Notes: generated by a model not told the origin, from the sequence alone. DNA of 64,000 bases from Pseudomonas fluorescens (GCF_005938625.1 NZ_VCNJ01000008.1:1-64000), one strand, 5' to 3'; counted from the first letter of the stretch, positions 18,845-31,011 are shown. Translations and numbers: made by a program.

Positions 18845-21668
18845 AGTGACGAACCTCGCCAGCGCCGCTGATGTTTTCGACGCAACGACCGCAGATTTCC
18901 GGATGCTCCGGGTTCACGCCAACGTCTTCGCGGCAGTGCCAGCAACGGGCGCACTTCGGGAAGGCCGATTTGACGATCTTCAGCTTCAGGCCGCTGACTT
19001 CAGTCACCACTGCGTCTTCAGGTGCGCTGACAAAAGGCGCAACACTGGCCGTCGAAGTGATCAGGACAAAGCGCAGTTCGTTGCTCAGCTTGGCCAGGTC
19101 GGCGCTCAGGGCGTCTTCGGCGTACAGCGTCACTTCGGCTTGCAGGTTGCCACCGACGGCTTTGGCTGCGCGCTGGATTTCCATTTCTTTGTTGACCGCT
19201 ACTTTGACCGCCATCACGCGTTCCCAGTAGTCGCGGCCCAGCTCAACGTCGGCCGGCAGTTCGGTCAGACCTTCGTACCAGGTGTTGAGCATCACCGATT
19301 CGTTACGCTCGCCCGGCAGGTATTCCCACAGCTCGTCGGCGGTGAAGGCGAGGATCGGTGCGATCCAGCGCACCAGCGCTTCGGAGATGTGGAACAGCGC
19401 GGTTTGCGCCGAACGGCGGGCCTTGCTGTTGGCGCCAGTGGTGTACTGACGGTCCTTGATGATGTCGAGGTAGAAACCACCCAGCTCCTGCACGCAGAAG
19501 TTGTGGATCTTGGAGTAGACGTTCCAGAAACGGTATTCGCCGTAGTGCTCTTGCAGCTCGCGTTGCAGGAGCAAGGTGCGGTCGACCGCCCAACGATCCA
19601 GCGCGAGCATTTCTTCAGCCGGCAGGATGTCGGTGGCCGGGTTGAAACCGCTCAGGTTCGAGAGCAGGAAGCGCGCGGTGTTACGGATACGACGATAGGC
19701 GTCCGCACTGCGTGTCAGGATCTGATCCGATACCGCGATCTCGCCCGAATAATCTGTCGAAGCGACCCATAGACGCATGATGTCAGCGCCCAATGTGTCG
19801 TTGATCTTTTTCGGCTCGATCACGTTTTTCAGCGACTTCGACATCTTGCGACCAGACTCATCGACGGTAAAACCGTGAGTCAGCAGTTCGCGGTACGGCG
19901 CGTGGTTGTCGATAGCGCAACCGGTCAGCAGCGACGAGTGGAACCAGCCACGGTGTTGGTCAGAACCTTCCAGGTACAGATCGGCGCGTGGGCCGCTCTC
20001 GTGACCCATCGGGTGCGAACCGCGCAGGACGTGCCAGTGCGTGGTGCCCGAATCGAACCAGACGTCGAGGGTGTCGCTGATCTTGTCGTACAGCGGCGCT
20101 TCGTCGCCGAGCAACTCGGCAGCGTCCATCTTGAACCAGGCTTCGATGCCTTCGACTTCAACGCGTTTGGCGACTTCTTCCATCAGCTCGACGGTGCGCG
20201 GGTGCAGCTCGCCGCTTTCCTTGTTCAGGAAAAACGGGATCGGCACGCCCCAGTTGCGCTGACGCGAGATGCACCAGTCCGGACGGTTGGCGATCATCGA
20301 GTGCAGACGCGCCTGGCCCCAGGCCGGAACGAACTTGGTGTCTTCGATAGCTTTGAGCGAGCGCACACGCAGGGTGTCGCCGCTGGTTGGCTCTTTGTCC
20401 ATGCCGATGAACCACTGCGCAGTCGCGCGGTAGATCAGCGGAGTCTTGTGACGCCAGCAGTGCATGTAGCTGTGTTTGATGATGGCGGTGTGCAACAGCG
20501 CACCGACTTCGGTGAGCTTGTCGACGATGGCCGGGTTGGCCTTCCAGATAAACTGGCCGCCAAAGAATTCCAGAGACGGCACGTAGACACCGTTGCTCTG
20601 CACCGGGTTAAGGATGTCGTCGTTGACCATGCCGTACTTCTTGCAGGTCACGAAGTCGTCCACACCGTAGGCCGGGGCAGAGTGAACCACGCCGGTGCCA
20701 GCGCCCAGTTCGACGTAGTCAGCCAGGTACACCGGCGACAGACGGTCGTAGAACGGGTGACGGAAGTTGATCAGTTCCAGCTGTTTACCGGTGGTGCTCG
20801 CGATGACCGAACCTTCCAGGCTGTAGCGCGCCAGGCAGGCTTCGACCAGTTCTTCAGCCAGCACCAGCAGCTTGTCGCCGACATCAACCAACGCGTAGTT
20901 GAATTCCGGGTGAACGTTCAGCGCCTGGTTGGCCGGGATGGTCCACGGGGTAGTGGTCCAGATCACGATCGAGGCAGGCTTGCTCAGCGACGGCAGACCG
21001 AACGCAGCAGCCAGTTGGGCTTCGTCAGCGATCGGGAAAGCAACGTCGATGGTCGAGGAGTCCTTGTTCTCGTACTCGACTTCCGCTTCGGCCAAGGCCG
21101 AACCGCAGTCGAAGCACCAGTTCACGGGTTTGAGGCCCTTGAACACGAAACCGCCCTTGACGATTTCAGCCAAGGCACGGATTTCACCGGCCTCGTTCTT
21201 GAAGTCCATGGTCTTGTACGGATTGGCCCAATCGCCCAGCACGCCGAGACGGATGAATTCGGACTTCTGCCCTTCGATCTGCTCGGTGGCGTAGGCACGG
21301 CACAGCTCGCGGGTTTTGTCCGCGCCGAGGTTCTTGCCGTGGGTCACTTCAACCTTGTGCTCGATCGGCAGGCCGTGGCAGTCCCAACCCGGAACGTACG
21401 GCGCGTCGAAACCCGACAGGGTCTTCGAGCGGATGATCATGTCCTTGAGAATCTTGTTCAGTGCGTGACCGATGTGGATCGTGCCGTTGGCATACGGAGG
21501 GCCGTCGTGCAGAACGAACTTCGGACGATCCTTGCCAATCTCGCGCAACTTTCCGTACAGGCCAATACTGTCCCAGCGCTGCAGGATCTGCGGTTCGCGC
21601 TGTGGCAGGCCGGCCTTCATTGGGAAGGCGGTGTCCGGAAGGTTAAGCGTGGCTTTATAGTCGGTCAT
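18837..21668 (-). CDS. ileS: Isoleucyl-tRNA synthetase IleS
   Basis: This 943-residue class I synthetase has the HIGH motif in [13 protein letters not shown] (about residue 60), an editing domain, and KMSKS in [11 protein letters not shown] (about 605). C-terminal zinc-binding cysteines are CARCWHCRE and EICGRC. Length and cysteine layout are those of the bacterial IleS1 type rather than the mupirocin-resistant IleS2. It follows ribF by 13 nt. Confidence 0.98.
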   Translation of the reverse strand: MTDYKATLNLPDTAFPMKAGLPQREPQILQRWDSIGLYGKLREIGKDRPKFVLHDGPPYANGTIHIGHALNKILKDMIIRSKTLSGFDAPYVPGWDCHGLPIEHKVEVTHGKNLGADKTRELCRAYATEQIEGQKSEFIRLGVLGDWANPYKTMDFKNEAGEIRALAEIVKGGFVFKGLKPVNWCFDCGSALAEAEVEYENKDSSTIDVAFPIADEAQLAAAFGLPSLSKPASIVIWTTTPWTIPANQALNVHPEFNYALVDVGDKLLVLAEELVEACLARYSLEGSVIASTTGKQLELINFRHPFYDRLSPVYLADYVELGAGTGVVHSAPAYGVDDFVTCKKYGMVNDDILNPVQSNGVYVPSLEFFGGQFIWKANPAIVDKLTEVGALLHTAIIKHSYMHCWRHKTPLIYRATAQWFIGMDKEPTSGDTLRVRSLKAIEDTKFVPAWGQARLHSMIANRPDWCISRQRNWGVPIPFFLNKESGELHPRTVELMEEVAKRVEVEGIEAWFKMDAAELLGDEAPLYDKISDTLDVWFDSGTTHWHVLRGSHPMGHESGPRADLYLEGSDQHRGWFHSSLLTGCAIDNHAPYRELLTHGFTVDESGRKMSKSLKNVIEPKKINDTLGADIMRLWVASTDYSGEIAVSDQILTRSADAYRRIRNTARFLLSNLSGFNPATDILPAEEMLALDRWAVDRTLLLQRELQEHYGEYRFWNVYSKIHNFCVQELGGFYLDIIKDRQYTTGANSKARRSAQTALFHISEALVRWIAPILAFTADELWEYLPGERNESVMLNTWYEGLTELPADVELGRDYWERVMAVKVAVNKEMEIQRAAKAVGGNLQAEVTLYAEDALSADLAKLSNELRFVLITSTASVAPFVSAPEDAVVTEVSGLKLKIVKSAFPKCARCWHCREDVGVNPEHPEICGRCVENISGAGEVRHYA

Positions 21669-21681
21669 TTAAGGCTCTTCA

Positions 21682-22620
21682 TTAGCGATGGGCGCTAGGT
21701 GCGGCTAGTGCACGGGCGGTGGCGACATCCGCATTGATCGCCGTTTTCAATGCCTCCAGGGAGGCGAAGCGCTGCTCTTCACGCAGCTTTTGGTGGAAAA
21801 CCACCGTCAAACGCCGGTCATACAGATCGCCGGCAAAATCTAAAAGATGGACTTCAAGGTGGGCCTTGCCATCACCTTGTACCGTGGGCCGCACGCCAAT
21901 GTTGGCGACGCCGGGCCAGGTCTTGCCGTCGATATCGACATCCACCAGGTACACCCCGGTGAACGGCACGCGACGACGCTTGAGTTGAATATTGGCAGTG
22001 GGCGTACCCAGTTGCCGGGCCAGTTTCTGGCCGTGCAGCACGCGACCGGCGATCCGGTACGGGCGGCCGAGCAAACGTTCGGCCAAGGCAAAATCGGCGG
22101 CAGCCAAGGCGTTACGCACCTGTGTGCTGCTGACACGAATGCCGTCCAGCTCGACGGTTTGCGCCGCTTCTACGGTAAAACCATGCATCTGCCCGGCCTG
22201 CAGCAGGAAGTCGAAATCGCCGAGGCGATCGCAACCGAAGCGGAAATCGTCACCGACCTCCAGATGCTGCACGCCAAGACCATCAACCAGGATGGTATCG
22301 ACGAACTCACTGGCGCTGAGTTTGCTCAAGCGCTGGTTGAACGCCAGGCATAACACCCGGTCAACGCCTTCGGCGGCCAGCAGTTGCAGCTTGTCGCGCA
22401 ACCGGGCCAGACGCGCTGGCGCGGTCTCGGGGGCAAAGAATTCCCGTGGCTGCGGCTCGAAAATTACCACGCAGCTGGGTACGCCCAACTCGAGCGCACG
22501 CTCACGCAGTCGGGCCAGGATAGCCTGGTGACCACGGTGAACACCGTCAAAGTTGCCAATAGTGGCGACGCAGCCCCGATGCTGGGGGCGCAAGTTGTGG
22601 AGGCCTCGAACCAGCTGCAT
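21682..22620 (-). CDS. ribF: Bifunctional riboflavin kinase/FAD synthetase RibF
   Basis: RibF converts riboflavin to FMN and FAD. The 312-residue protein has an N-terminal FAD synthetase (nucleotidyltransferase) domain with GNFDGVHRGHQ and STQVRNAL. The C-terminal riboflavin kinase domain has RVLHGQKLARQLGTPTAN. I chose the ATG starting MQLVRGLHNL; the upstream in-frame codons lack family similarity. Confidence 0.96.
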   Translation of the reverse strand: MQLVRGLHNLRPQHRGCVATIGNFDGVHRGHQAILARLRERALELGVPSCVVIFEPQPREFFAPETAPARLARLRDKLQLLAAEGVDRVLCLAFNQRLSKLSASEFVDTILVDGLGVQHLEVGDDFRFGCDRLGDFDFLLQAGQMHGFTVEAAQTVELDGIRVSSTQVRNALAAADFALAERLLGRPYRIAGRVLHGQKLARQLGTPTANIQLKRRRVPFTGVYLVDVDIDGKTWPGVANIGVRPTVQGDGKAHLEVHLLDFAGDLYDRRLTVVFHQKLREEQRFASLEALKTAINADVATARALAAPSAHR

Positions 22621-22749
22621 AACGCGCTTCTTGCTCATAAAGTGGTCGATTATAACCACACCCGACGGTCGACGACAGGCAACACCGTAACGCAAAGTGA
22701 ACGAGCCGACAAAACTGCCGGCCCGCGCCTGTTTATAAAGGGTAAAACC

Positions 22750-24288
22750 TCAGCTCAAGGCCTTGCGATTGAAGTCGCGCAAGCGGAAACCGAGCAGCAG
22801 CAACATACCGAAATAAGTGATTACGCCCGCCGCGACCAATGCGCCCAGACGCAGGAAGCGCTCAAGCATGTGACCTTGATCCCACGCTGGCATGAAGTGC
22901 ATGCCAATCAGCAGCACTGCCGACATCACAGCCACCGCGACCACCAGCTTGAAACCGAACTTGGCCCAACCCGGCTGGGGCTGATACATCTGTTGCTTGC
23001 GCAGTTGATAGAACAACAATCCGGCATTCAGGCAGGCGCCGGCACTGATCGCCAGGGCCAGTCCCGCATGCGCCAACGGGCCAATCAGCACCAAGTTGAA
23101 CAGTTGAGTGACGACCAGGGTGAAGATTGCGATTTTTACCGGGGTGCGGATGTTCTGTTGCGCATAGAAGCCCGGTGCCAACACTTTGATCACGATAATC
23201 CCCAGCAGACCGACAGAGTAAGCAATCAGTGCACGCTGAGTCATTTCAGCGTCGAAGCCACTGAACTGGCCATACTGGAATAGCGAAACGGTCAGCGGCT
23301 CAGCGAGAATCCCCAACGCCAGCGAACATGGCAGCACCAGCACGAAGCACAGGCGCAGGCCCCAGTCGAGAATTCGCGAATATTCGTGGCGATCCTTGCT
23401 TGCGTAAGTTTTCGCCAGGGTCGGCAGCAGGATTGTGCCCAGCGCCACACCCAGTACGCCGGATGGCAACTCCATCAGGCGGTCGGCGTAATACATCCAC
23501 GACACTGAGCCTGCGACCAGAAACGAGGCGAAGATGGTGTTGATGATCAGCGAGATCTGGCTGACCGAGACGCCGAGAATCGCCGGCAGCATCTGTTTCA
23601 TCACACGCCAGACGCCGGTATCACGCAGATTCAGACGCGGCAGTACCAGCATGCCGATCTTTTTCAGGTGCGGCAGTTGATAGAGCAACTGCGCCAGACC
23701 ACCGACCAATACTGCCCAACCCAGTGCCATGACCGGCGGATCGAAGTACGGCGTGAGGAACAGCGAAAACACGATCATGCTGACGTTGAGCAAGGTCGGC
23801 ACAAAAGCCGGCACCGAGAAACGGTTCCAGGTATTGAGAATCGCGCCCGCCAGCGAGGACAGGGAGATCAGCAATATATAGGGGAAGGTCACCCGCAACA
23901 GATCGGAGGTGAGCTGGAATTTTTCCGGCGTATCGGTGAAACCGGGGGCCGTGGCCCAGATCACCCAGGGCGCAGCGATCATGCCCAGCGCAGTCACCAC
24001 CGCTAATACGAGCGTCAGAAGACCTGAAACGTAAGCAATGAACGTACGGGTTGCCTCTTCGCCCTGCTGACTTTTGTATTCAGCGAGAATCGGCACAAAG
24101 GCCTGAGAGAAAGCGCCCTCAGCAAAGATTCGTCGCAACAGATTGGGCAATTTGAAGGCAATAAAGAAGGCATCCGTCGCCATCCCGGCGCCGAATGTAC
24201 GGGCAATCAGCGTGTCACGAACAAAGCCCAGAATCCGGGAAAGCATCGTGATAGAGCTGACGGCGGCCAACGATTTGAGCAGATTCAT
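22750..24288 (-). CDS. murJ: Lipid II flippase MurJ (MviN)
   Basis: This 512-residue inner-membrane protein with about 14 helices is of the MVF/MOP superfamily. It begins [20 protein letters not shown] and contains the conserved [27 protein letters not shown] signature region. Essential arginines of the central cavity lie in this signature and at about residue 270 ([13 protein letters not shown]). It flips lipid II for peptidoglycan synthesis. It lies upstream of ribF (129-nt gap) and is divergent from rpsT. Confidence 0.96.
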   Translation of the reverse strand: MNLLKSLAAVSSITMLSRILGFVRDTLIARTFGAGMATDAFFIAFKLPNLLRRIFAEGAFSQAFVPILAEYKSQQGEEATRTFIAYVSGLLTLVLAVVTALGMIAAPWVIWATAPGFTDTPEKFQLTSDLLRVTFPYILLISLSSLAGAILNTWNRFSVPAFVPTLLNVSMIVFSLFLTPYFDPPVMALGWAVLVGGLAQLLYQLPHLKKIGMLVLPRLNLRDTGVWRVMKQMLPAILGVSVSQISLIINTIFASFLVAGSVSWMYYADRLMELPSGVLGVALGTILLPTLAKTYASKDRHEYSRILDWGLRLCFVLVLPCSLALGILAEPLTVSLFQYGQFSGFDAEMTQRALIAYSVGLLGIIVIKVLAPGFYAQQNIRTPVKIAIFTLVVTQLFNLVLIGPLAHAGLALAISAGACLNAGLLFYQLRKQQMYQPQPGWAKFGFKLVVAVAVMSAVLLIGMHFMPAWDQGHMLERFLRLGALVAAGVITYFGMLLLLGFRLRDFNRKALS

Positions 24289-24458
24289 TGAGGGAATTTG
24301 TGCCTGTCGATAAACAGCAGGCGAACAAAGCGCCTACTTGTGCGATACTCCGCGCCGCAGCAGCACAGAGCCAAAGCTCGCGAGTTTACAGGTCAAGCGC
24401 CGGAAATAAATATCCCGCCTCTTTATACCTACCACTTAGCGGAACGTTTCAAGTGCCC

Positions 24459-24487
24459 TTGACAAGACTTCAACTCATCGGCATGAT
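24459..24487 (+). promoter_or_regulatory. Sigma-70 promoter of rpsT
   Basis: A consensus -35 TTGACA (24459-24464) is followed by a 17-nt spacer and the -10-like CATGAT (24482-24487), about 55 nt before the rpsT start. The rest of the murJ-rpsT divergent interval (24289-24458) shows no gene. Confidence 0.6.
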
Positions 24488-24540
24488 TCGCGGCCTATTT
24501 TGTTTGCTATTTCCTAAAAAGTCTTTCGAGGAGCTCGACG

Positions 24541-24813
24541 GTGGCCAACTCACCTTCCGCCAAAAAACGTGCAAAACAGGCTGAGAAGCGTCGCAGCCAC
24601 AACGCCAGCCTGCGTTCCATGGTTCGCACCTACATCAAGAATGTAGTTAAAGCCATCGACGCAAAAGACGCTGAAAAAGCTCAAGCTGCATACGTTCTGG
24701 CTGTGCCAGTTATCGACCGTATGGCCGATAAAGGCATCATCCACAAGAACAAGGCTGCTCGCCATAAGAGCCGCCTGAATGGCCACGTCAAAGCACTGAA
24801 AGAAGCTGCTTAA
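24541..24813 (+). CDS. rpsT: 30S ribosomal protein S20
   Basis: This 90-residue, highly basic protein starts [18 protein letters not shown] and contains the S20 motif [12 protein letters not shown]. It binds 16S rRNA early in 30S assembly. The start codon is GTG with a strong GAGGAG ribosome-binding site about 8 nt upstream; a non-ATG start is also usual for rpsT in enterics. Confidence 0.98.
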   Translation: MANSPSAKKRAKQAEKRRSHNASLRSMVRTYIKNVVKAIDAKDAEKAQAAYVLAVPVIDRMADKGIIHKNKAARHKSRLNGHVKALKEAA

Positions 24814-24827
24814 TCCGACGTAGTCAT

Positions 24828-24857
24828 TAAAAAACCGACCTTAGGGTCGGTTTTTTA
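24828..24857 (+). terminator. Rho-independent terminator of rpsT
   Basis: A stem AAAACCGACC/GGTCGGTTTT with a short TTAG loop runs into TTTTTT right after rpsT. Confidence 0.9.
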
Positions 24858-24891
24858 TTGCCTGAAATTTAGTAAATCCAGCGCAAAAAAA

Positions 24892-24981
24892 TGTAGGAGT
24901 GAGCCTGCTCGCGATAGCGGTTAGTCAGATGTATATCTGCTGACTAACACACCGCTATCGCGAGCAGGCTCACTCCTACAG
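24892..24981. repeat. REP pair (family 1 variant), inverted
   Basis: Opposing copies of TGTAGGAGTGAGCCTGCTCG followed by CGATAGCGGT, with a ~30-nt spacer, lie between the convergent rpsT and creA genes. This subtype has GTAGGAGTGAG in place of GTGGGAGCGAG. Confidence 0.9.
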
Positions 24982-24995
24982 TTGGTTTTGCGGTG

Positions 24996-25463
24996 TTATT
25001 GCTGGACCGGCACCCATGGCAGGATCGGGATTGCGGTCACGGCATTCTGCGGACTACCTTCGATCAAGCGGTCGCTATAGACCAGATACACCAGCGTGTT
25101 GCGCTTCTTGTCGAGGAAACGCACCACCTGCATGGTCTTGAACACTAGCGAAGTGCGCTCCTTGAACACCTCATCACCATCTTTCAGATCACCCTTGAAC
25201 TTGATCGGGCCAACCTGACGACAAGCAATCGAGGCCTCTGCGCGATCTTCAGCCAGGCCCAAACCACCTTTTACGCCGCCAGTCTTGGCGCGCGACAGGT
25301 AGCAGGTCACCCCTTCAACCTTCGGGTCATCGAATGCTTCGACGACAATCCGGTCATTCGGACCGACAAACTTGAACACCGTCGACACCTGACCGATTTC
25401 CTCAGCCGAGGCCAGCAATGGCATCGCCATCAGCAAGCCCAACAATCCTTTTGCTAAACGCAT
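24996..25463 (-). CDS. creA: CreA family periplasmic protein
   Basis: This 155-residue protein has a Sec signal peptide ([16 protein letters not shown]). The CreA family motifs are [33 protein letters not shown] and [10 protein letters not shown], with two conserved Cys. Function is unknown in the family; the homologue is PA4564 in P. aeruginosa. It lies 10 nt after proB and is probably co-transcribed with it. Confidence 0.9.
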   Translation of the reverse strand: MRLAKGLLGLLMAMPLLASAEEIGQVSTVFKFVGPNDRIVVEAFDDPKVEGVTCYLSRAKTGGVKGGLGLAEDRAEASIACRQVGPIKFKGDLKDGDEVFKERTSLVFKTMQVVRFLDKKRNTLVYLVYSDRLIEGSPQNAVTAIPILPWVPVQQ

Positions 25464-25473
25464 CGAGTTTTCC

Positions 25474-26592
25474 TTAAACCAGAATCAGGTTGTCACGGTG
25501 AACCAATTCAGGCTCCGCCATGTAACCGAGCAAACCGACAATCGCATCCGACGACTGACCGATGATTTTTTGTGCCTCCAGCGCGCTGTAGTTAGCCAGG
25601 CCACGGGCAATCTCACGACCATCCGGCGCCACACAGACCACCATTTCGCCGCGGCGGAAACTGCCCTGTACCAACTTCACACCGACGGGCAGCAGACTTT
25701 TGTTGCCCTTGGACAACGCCGATACAGCACCCTCGTCCAGCACCAAGGTGCCGCGAGTTTGCAAATGCCCGGCCAGCCATTGCTTGCGCGCCGCGAGCAT
25801 GCCGCGCTCAGGCGACAGCAATGTGCCGATGCGCTCACCCGCCTTCAGACGATCAAGCACGCGCTCAAGACGCCCACCGACGATGATAGTGTGCGCACCG
25901 GAACGCGCAGCCAATCGAGCCGCACGCAGCTTGGTCTGCATGCCGCCACGACCCAGCGCACCACCGGTACCGCCGGCGACCGCATCGAGAGAAGGATCAT
26001 CTGCACGCGCCTCGTAAATCATCTGCGCATCAGGGTTATTGCGCGGATCAGCGTCGAACATTCCGTCGCGATCAGTGAGGATCACCAGCAGATCCGCCTC
26101 GACCAGATTAGCCACCAGCGCCGCCAGCGTATCGTTGTCGCCAAAACGGATTTCGTCGGTGACCACGGTGTCGTTTTCGTTGATCACCGGGATGACTTTC
26201 AGCTCGACCAATGCGCGCAGAGTACTGCGGGCGTTCAGGTAACGCTTGCGGTCGGACAGGTCGTCGTGCGTCAGGAGAATCTGGGCGGTGTGCCGGCCGT
26301 GCTCGGCGAAGCTCGATTCCCACGCCTGCACCAAGCCCATCTGGCCAATTGCAGCGGCCGCCTGGAGCTCGTGCATCGCACTGGGTCGTGCGGTCCAGCC
26401 CAAACGACTCATGCCGGCCGCCACCGCCCCGGAGGACACCAGCACCAACTCGACGCCAGCCTCATGCAAGGCCACCATCTGCTCGACCCAGACACTCATT
26501 GCCGCGCGATCCAGCCCTTTGCCATCAGCTGTCAGCAAAGCGCTGCCGATCTTCACGACCCAACGCTGCGCACCTGTCACCTTGCTCCGCAT
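25474..26592 (-). CDS. proB: Glutamate 5-kinase ProB
   Basis: ProB phosphorylates glutamate in the first step of proline synthesis. The 372-residue protein has an amino-acid-kinase domain ([44 protein letters not shown]) followed by a C-terminal PUA domain (about 275-372). Two adjacent ATG codons are available; [11 protein letters not shown] at 26592 is the usual Pseudomonas start. The open frame further upstream has no family similarity. Confidence 0.96.
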   Translation of the reverse strand: MRSKVTGAQRWVVKIGSALLTADGKGLDRAAMSVWVEQMVALHEAGVELVLVSSGAVAAGMSRLGWTARPSAMHELQAAAAIGQMGLVQAWESSFAEHGRHTAQILLTHDDLSDRKRYLNARSTLRALVELKVIPVINENDTVVTDEIRFGDNDTLAALVANLVEADLLVILTDRDGMFDADPRNNPDAQMIYEARADDPSLDAVAGGTGGALGRGGMQTKLRAARLAARSGAHTIIVGGRLERVLDRLKAGERIGTLLSPERGMLAARKQWLAGHLQTRGTLVLDEGAVSALSKGNKSLLPVGVKLVQGSFRRGEMVVCVAPDGREIARGLANYSALEAQKIIGQSSDAIVGLLGYMAEPELVHRDNLILV

Positions 26593-26774
26593 CATCTTCA
26601 ACCTTAGCTTGAGGGCAGCGCGACCCAGCGCCGCCCATGACGTTATTTGTGACTTGCGATTTCCAGATACCAAAACGCCGCTCGATTGAGCGGCGCCTTA
26701 GAAAAACGGCTTGCAGCGATGATAACACCGCCCTGAGATGAAGACTCAGCAGACACCAGCGATCTTCTGAAGGT

Positions 26775-26804
26775 CAAAAGATCGCAGCCTGCGGCAGCAC
26801 CTAC
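26775..26804. repeat. Single REP element (family 2)
   Basis: One copy of the AAAGATCGCAGCCTGCGGCA(GC) element lies between cgtA and proB, without an inverted partner nearby. Confidence 0.75.
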
Positions 26805-26812
26805 CCAACGAA

Positions 26813-28075
<1,263 letters not shown>

Positions 28076-28185
28076 TCAAGACATAAGACTCTTGCAAAAA
28101 TGAGCGCAGCGACCCCAAAACACGACCTGCATCGCACGCCGACAGCCCATACAAACAGTTTTGCAAGAGACTCACCCCACAAACG

Positions 28186-28216
28186 AAAAAGCCCCGTCGC
28201 GAGACAGGGCTTTTCC
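28186..28216 (-). terminator. Rho-independent terminator of rplU-rpmA
   Basis: On the minus strand AAAAGCCCTGTC pairs with GACGGGGCTTTT and is followed by a short T-run, 14 nt after the rpmA stop. It separates rpmA from cgtA. Confidence 0.8.
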
Positions 28217-28229
28217 AGCGATCGCGCAA

Positions 28230-28487
28230 TTAAGCTGCGACAACGCTCACGTAACGGCGGTTGAACGCGCCTTTTACTTCAAACTTGATCACGCCTTCGA
28301 TTTTCGCGAAGAGGGTGTGATCCTTACCCATGCCAACGCCGTAGCCAGCGTGGAATTGGGTGCCGCGCTGACGCACGATGATGTTGCCCGGAATGATTTT
28401 CTGGCCGCCATACATCTTAACGCCAAGGCGTTTGGCTTCTGAGTCGCGACCGTTACGGGTACTACCACCAGCTTTTTTGTGTGCCAT
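28230..28487 (-). CDS. rpmA: 50S ribosomal protein L27
   Basis: This 85-residue basic protein begins [20 protein letters not shown], the canonical L27 N-terminus that reaches the peptidyl-transferase centre. It lies 34 nt after rplU in the same transcript. Confidence 0.98.
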   Translation of the reverse strand: MAHKKAGGSTRNGRDSEAKRLGVKMYGGQKIIPGNIIVRQRGTQFHAGYGVGMGKDHTLFAKIEGVIKFEVKGAFNRRYVSVVAA

Positions 28488-28521
28488 GAGTCAATTCTCC
28501 TAGTGAGGAATTAGGCTGAAA

Positions 28522-28836
28522 TTAAGCCTGAATACCGGTGATTTTGATCTCGGTGTACCACTGGCGGTGGCCCATACGCTTCATGTGGTGCTTACGGCGA
28601 CGGAACTTGATGATGCGGACTTTATCGTGACGACCTTGGGAGATCACTTCAGCCACAACGGTAGCGCCAGCAACAACTGGAGCGCCGATATTCACGTCGT
28701 CGCCATTGGCAACCAACAGAACGCGATCAAAGGTAACGGATTCGCCGGTAGCGATTTCCAGTTTTTCGATCTTCAGGTATTCACCTGGGGCGACTTTGTA
28801 CTGCTTGCCGCCAGTAACGATTACTGCATAAGACAT
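28522..28836 (-). CDS. rplU: 50S ribosomal protein L21
   Basis: This 104-residue protein starts [15 protein letters not shown] and has the L21 signature [19 protein letters not shown] in slightly varied form ([12 protein letters not shown]). The ATG at 28836 is preceded by GGAGAAATACC. First gene of the rplU-rpmA unit, divergent from ispB. Confidence 0.98.
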   Translation of the reverse strand: MSYAVIVTGGKQYKVAPGEYLKIEKLEIATGESVTFDRVLLVANGDDVNIGAPVVAGATVVAEVISQGRHDKVRIIKFRRRKHHMKRMGHRQWYTEIKITGIQA

Positions 28837-28967
28837 GGTATTTCTCCGATAATCCTGCTCACCCAGCTCTTTATAGGAAGAGGTATTGGCTGGCATGGCT
28901 GCATAAGGCTGGAAGGCCTGTTGCAATTGCGTAAGGCAGGTGCTGCCCAGGAAGTTCAGGGTGCGCG

Positions 28968-28996
28968 ATTGTACGCAAGGCGCGACAGGCTTGCAA
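28968..28996 (-). promoter_or_regulatory. Sigma-70 promoter of rplU-rpmA
   Basis: On the minus strand -35 TTGCAA (28991-28996), a 17-nt spacer and -10 TACAAT (28968-28973) are followed by a GC-rich discriminator CGCGCACC, as expected for a ribosomal protein promoter. Confidence 0.7.
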
Positions 28997-29014
28997 GTAG
29001 CCGTCTATCGCGCC

Positions 29015-29043
29015 TTGACAGGTCTGGATGGGGGTCCTAGCAT
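29015..29043 (+). promoter_or_regulatory. Sigma-70 promoter of ispB
   Basis: A consensus -35 TTGACA (29015-29020), 17-nt spacer and -10-like TAGCAT (29038-29043) lie 33 nt before the ispB start. It is back-to-back with the rplU promoter. Confidence 0.6.
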
Positions 29044-29075
29044 GCCGCGCAACCCTTCTGGAGCGACTCTCGCTG

Positions 29076-30044
29076 ATGCAACCCCAAGCTTTCTACCGCG
29101 CGGTGGCGGACGATTTTAGCGCCGTCGACGGCATCATCAAGAAGCAGCTGACTTCCCGAGTACCGCTGGTATCGAAAATCGGCGATTACATTACCTCGGC
29201 CGGCGGCAAACGTCTGCGTCCTTTATTAGTGTTGCTGTGTGGCAAGGCCCTGGGTCGCGAAGGCGACGACATGCGTCTTTTGGCCGCCACCATCGAATTC
29301 CTGCACACCGCCACTCTGCTGCATGACGACGTGGTCGACATGTCCGGCATGCGCCGTGGCCGTTCGACCGCCAACGCCATGTGGGGCAACGCCCCGAGCG
29401 TGCTGGTCGGCGATTTCCTGTATTCGCGCTCGTTCGAAATGATGGTCGAACTGGGCTCGATGCCGGTGATGAAGATCCTGTCCCAGGCCACGCGCATCAT
29501 TGCCGAAGGCGAAGTGCTGCAGCTGTCCAAAGTGCGCGATGCCAGCACCACCGAAGAAACCTACATGGAAGTCATCCGCGGCAAGACCGCGATGCTCTTC
29601 GAGGCTTCGACCCACAGTGCCGCCGCACTGGCCGGCGCCACCGCCGAACAGAGCGAAGCCCTGCGTACCTTCGGCGATCACCTGGGTGTGGCGTTCCAAC
29701 TGGTCGACGACCTGCTCGACTACAAGGGCGACGCCGAGACACTGGGCAAGAACGTCGGTGACGATCTGGCCGAAGGCAAGCCGACCCTGCCGCTGATCTA
29801 CACCATGCGCGAAGGCACACCGGAACAGGCTGCACTGGTGCGCCAGGCGATCCAGAAAGGCGGGATCGAAGATCTGGAAAGCATTCGCATTGCCGTAGAA
29901 GCGTCAGGTTCCCTGGAGTACACCGCGCAACTGGCCCGTGATTACGTGGCCCGTGCGATCAAGTGCCTCGATGCACTGCCGGCCAGTGAATATCGGGATG
30001 CGCTGGTTGAACTGAGCGAGTTTGCGGTCGCGCGTACGCACTGA
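29076..30044 (+). CDS. ispB: All-trans-octaprenyl-diphosphate synthase IspB
   Basis: This long-chain prenyl diphosphate synthase makes the ubiquinone side chain. The 322-residue protein has both aspartate-rich motifs: LLHDDVVDMSGMRRGR (first, DDxxD) and QLVDDLLDYKGD (second), plus GGKRLRPLL for IPP binding. The ATG at 29076 begins MQPQAFYRAV. The in-frame open region before it contains the promoter and is not coding. Confidence 0.96.
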   Translation: MQPQAFYRAVADDFSAVDGIIKKQLTSRVPLVSKIGDYITSAGGKRLRPLLVLLCGKALGREGDDMRLLAATIEFLHTATLLHDDVVDMSGMRRGRSTANAMWGNAPSVLVGDFLYSRSFEMMVELGSMPVMKILSQATRIIAEGEVLQLSKVRDASTTEETYMEVIRGKTAMLFEASTHSAAALAGATAEQSEALRTFGDHLGVAFQLVDDLLDYKGDAETLGKNVGDDLAEGKPTLPLIYTMREGTPEQAALVRQAIQKGGIEDLESIRIAVEASGSLEYTAQLARDYVARAIKCLDALPASEYRDALVELSEFAVARTH

Positions 30045-30064
30045 TACCGCTGAAGCAAAATCAA

Positions 30065-30119
30065 GAGATCGTAGCCTTCGGCAGCTCCTACAGGGGTTGT
30101 CGATGCTGCGATCTTTTGC
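30065..30119. repeat. REP pair (family 2), inverted
   Basis: AGATCGTAGCCTTCGGCAGC and a partial inverted copy GCTGCGATCTTTTGC enclose a short loop, immediately after ispB; it could act as a terminator-like hairpin. Confidence 0.8.
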
Positions 30120-30190
30120 ATTTGACTGCCTGAAAAGCTAAAACCCTATACAATGTGCGACTTTTAGCGATCCACACCCAAGGAGCCTTA

Positions 30191-30532
30191 GTGAGCACGT
30201 TGCCACCCTGCCCGAAATGCAATTCCGAATACACCTACGAAGACGGTACCCAATTGGTGTGCCCGGAGTGCGCCCACGAGTGGTCCGCCAATGGCGAAGC
30301 CGAAGTGGCGTCCGATGATGCCGTGAAGAAAGATTCGGTCGGCAACGTCCTGCAGGACGGCGACACCATCACCGTGATCAAGGACCTCAAGGTCAAGGGC
30401 ACCTCGCTGGTGGTCAAGGTCGGCACCAAGGTCAAGAACATCCGCCTGTGCGATGGCGACCACGATATCGACTGCAAGATTGACGGCATCGGCCCGATGA
30501 AACTCAAATCCGAGTTCGTCAGAAAGGTCTGA
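30191..30532 (+). CDS. yjdM: Zinc-ribbon protein YjdM (PhnA family)
   Basis: This 113-residue protein has an N-terminal zinc ribbon ([15 protein letters not shown] and [10 protein letters not shown], two CxxC pairs) and a C-terminal PhnA domain ([19 protein letters not shown]). It was once called alkylphosphonate uptake protein PhnA, but a role in phosphonate use is not supported for this family. The GTG start at 30191 has a strong AAGGAG 6 nt upstream, which decides it over the upstream in-frame ATG. A -10-like TATACA lies at about 30147. Confidence 0.92.
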   Translation: MSTLPPCPKCNSEYTYEDGTQLVCPECAHEWSANGEAEVASDDAVKKDSVGNVLQDGDTITVIKDLKVKGTSLVVKVGTKVKNIRLCDGDHDIDCKIDGIGPMKLKSEFVRKV

Positions 30533-30693
30533 ATCTGTTGTCATCCATCCCGCGCCAGCCGTGGGATGGAGCTTCGCCCTCCCCGCTCCGCCCCAATAAA
30601 ATCAAGCAGTAGCCAAACGCCAGCCGTTTTGACCTTACGCAATCTTTACCCGGAAAAAATCAGAATCCGCCAATAGACGCTTGCTATTTGATG

Positions 30694-30712
30694 AATAAGA
30701 ATTATTCTCATT
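30694..30712. promoter_or_regulatory. Fur box
   Basis: The 19-bp near-perfect inverted repeat AATAAGAATTATTCTCATT (8 of 9 positions symmetric about a central T) matches the Fur operator pattern. It ends 25 nt before the start codon of the small gene at 30738, a position that would block transcription initiation when iron is plentiful. Confidence 0.85.
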
Positions 30713-30737
30713 GAAACCTTTCAAGGAGATGAGAACC

Positions 30738-30995
30738 ATGACTTATTTGATCGACGCCTGGCTGGACCGCCCACACCCATACCTCAGAATCCTCCATCGG
30801 GAGACCGGTGAAGTTTGTGCGGTGCTTGAAGAAGAAGCCCTGCATGAACTGCAAGACCAAGGGGATCTGGACGTCAGCAGCCTGAATTCCAGCGAACCGC
30901 TGGTGCTCAAGGAGCTGGTGCGCAATCTGTTCCTGTTCTGCTATGCCCGGGCGTTGCGCCCGACCAGTGAGCTGCATCACAAGATAGAACTATGA
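30738..30995 (+). CDS. Small iron-regulated protein, PA4570 homologue
   Basis: This 85-residue acidic cytoplasmic protein begins MTYLIDAWLDRPHPYLRI. It has no recognised domain. By gene order and size it is the counterpart of P. aeruginosa PA4570, a gene reported as strongly induced by iron starvation. The ATG at 30738 has AAGGAG 9 nt upstream; an in-frame codon at 30711 would overlap the Fur box. Function unknown. The gap 30533-30690 holds only a weak hairpin (CCATCCC/GGGATGG, 30545-30569) and no gene. Confidence 0.85.
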   Translation: MTYLIDAWLDRPHPYLRILHRETGEVCAVLEEEALHELQDQGDLDVSSLNSSEPLVLKELVRNLFLFCYARALRPTSELHHKIEL

Positions 30996-31011
30996 GCAGC
31001 GATACAAAACC

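Noticed and set aside
19875..21698. 607-codon open frame opposite ileS
   Set aside because: Antisense shadow of ileS with low-complexity V/R/Q/D composition and no recognisable motif.
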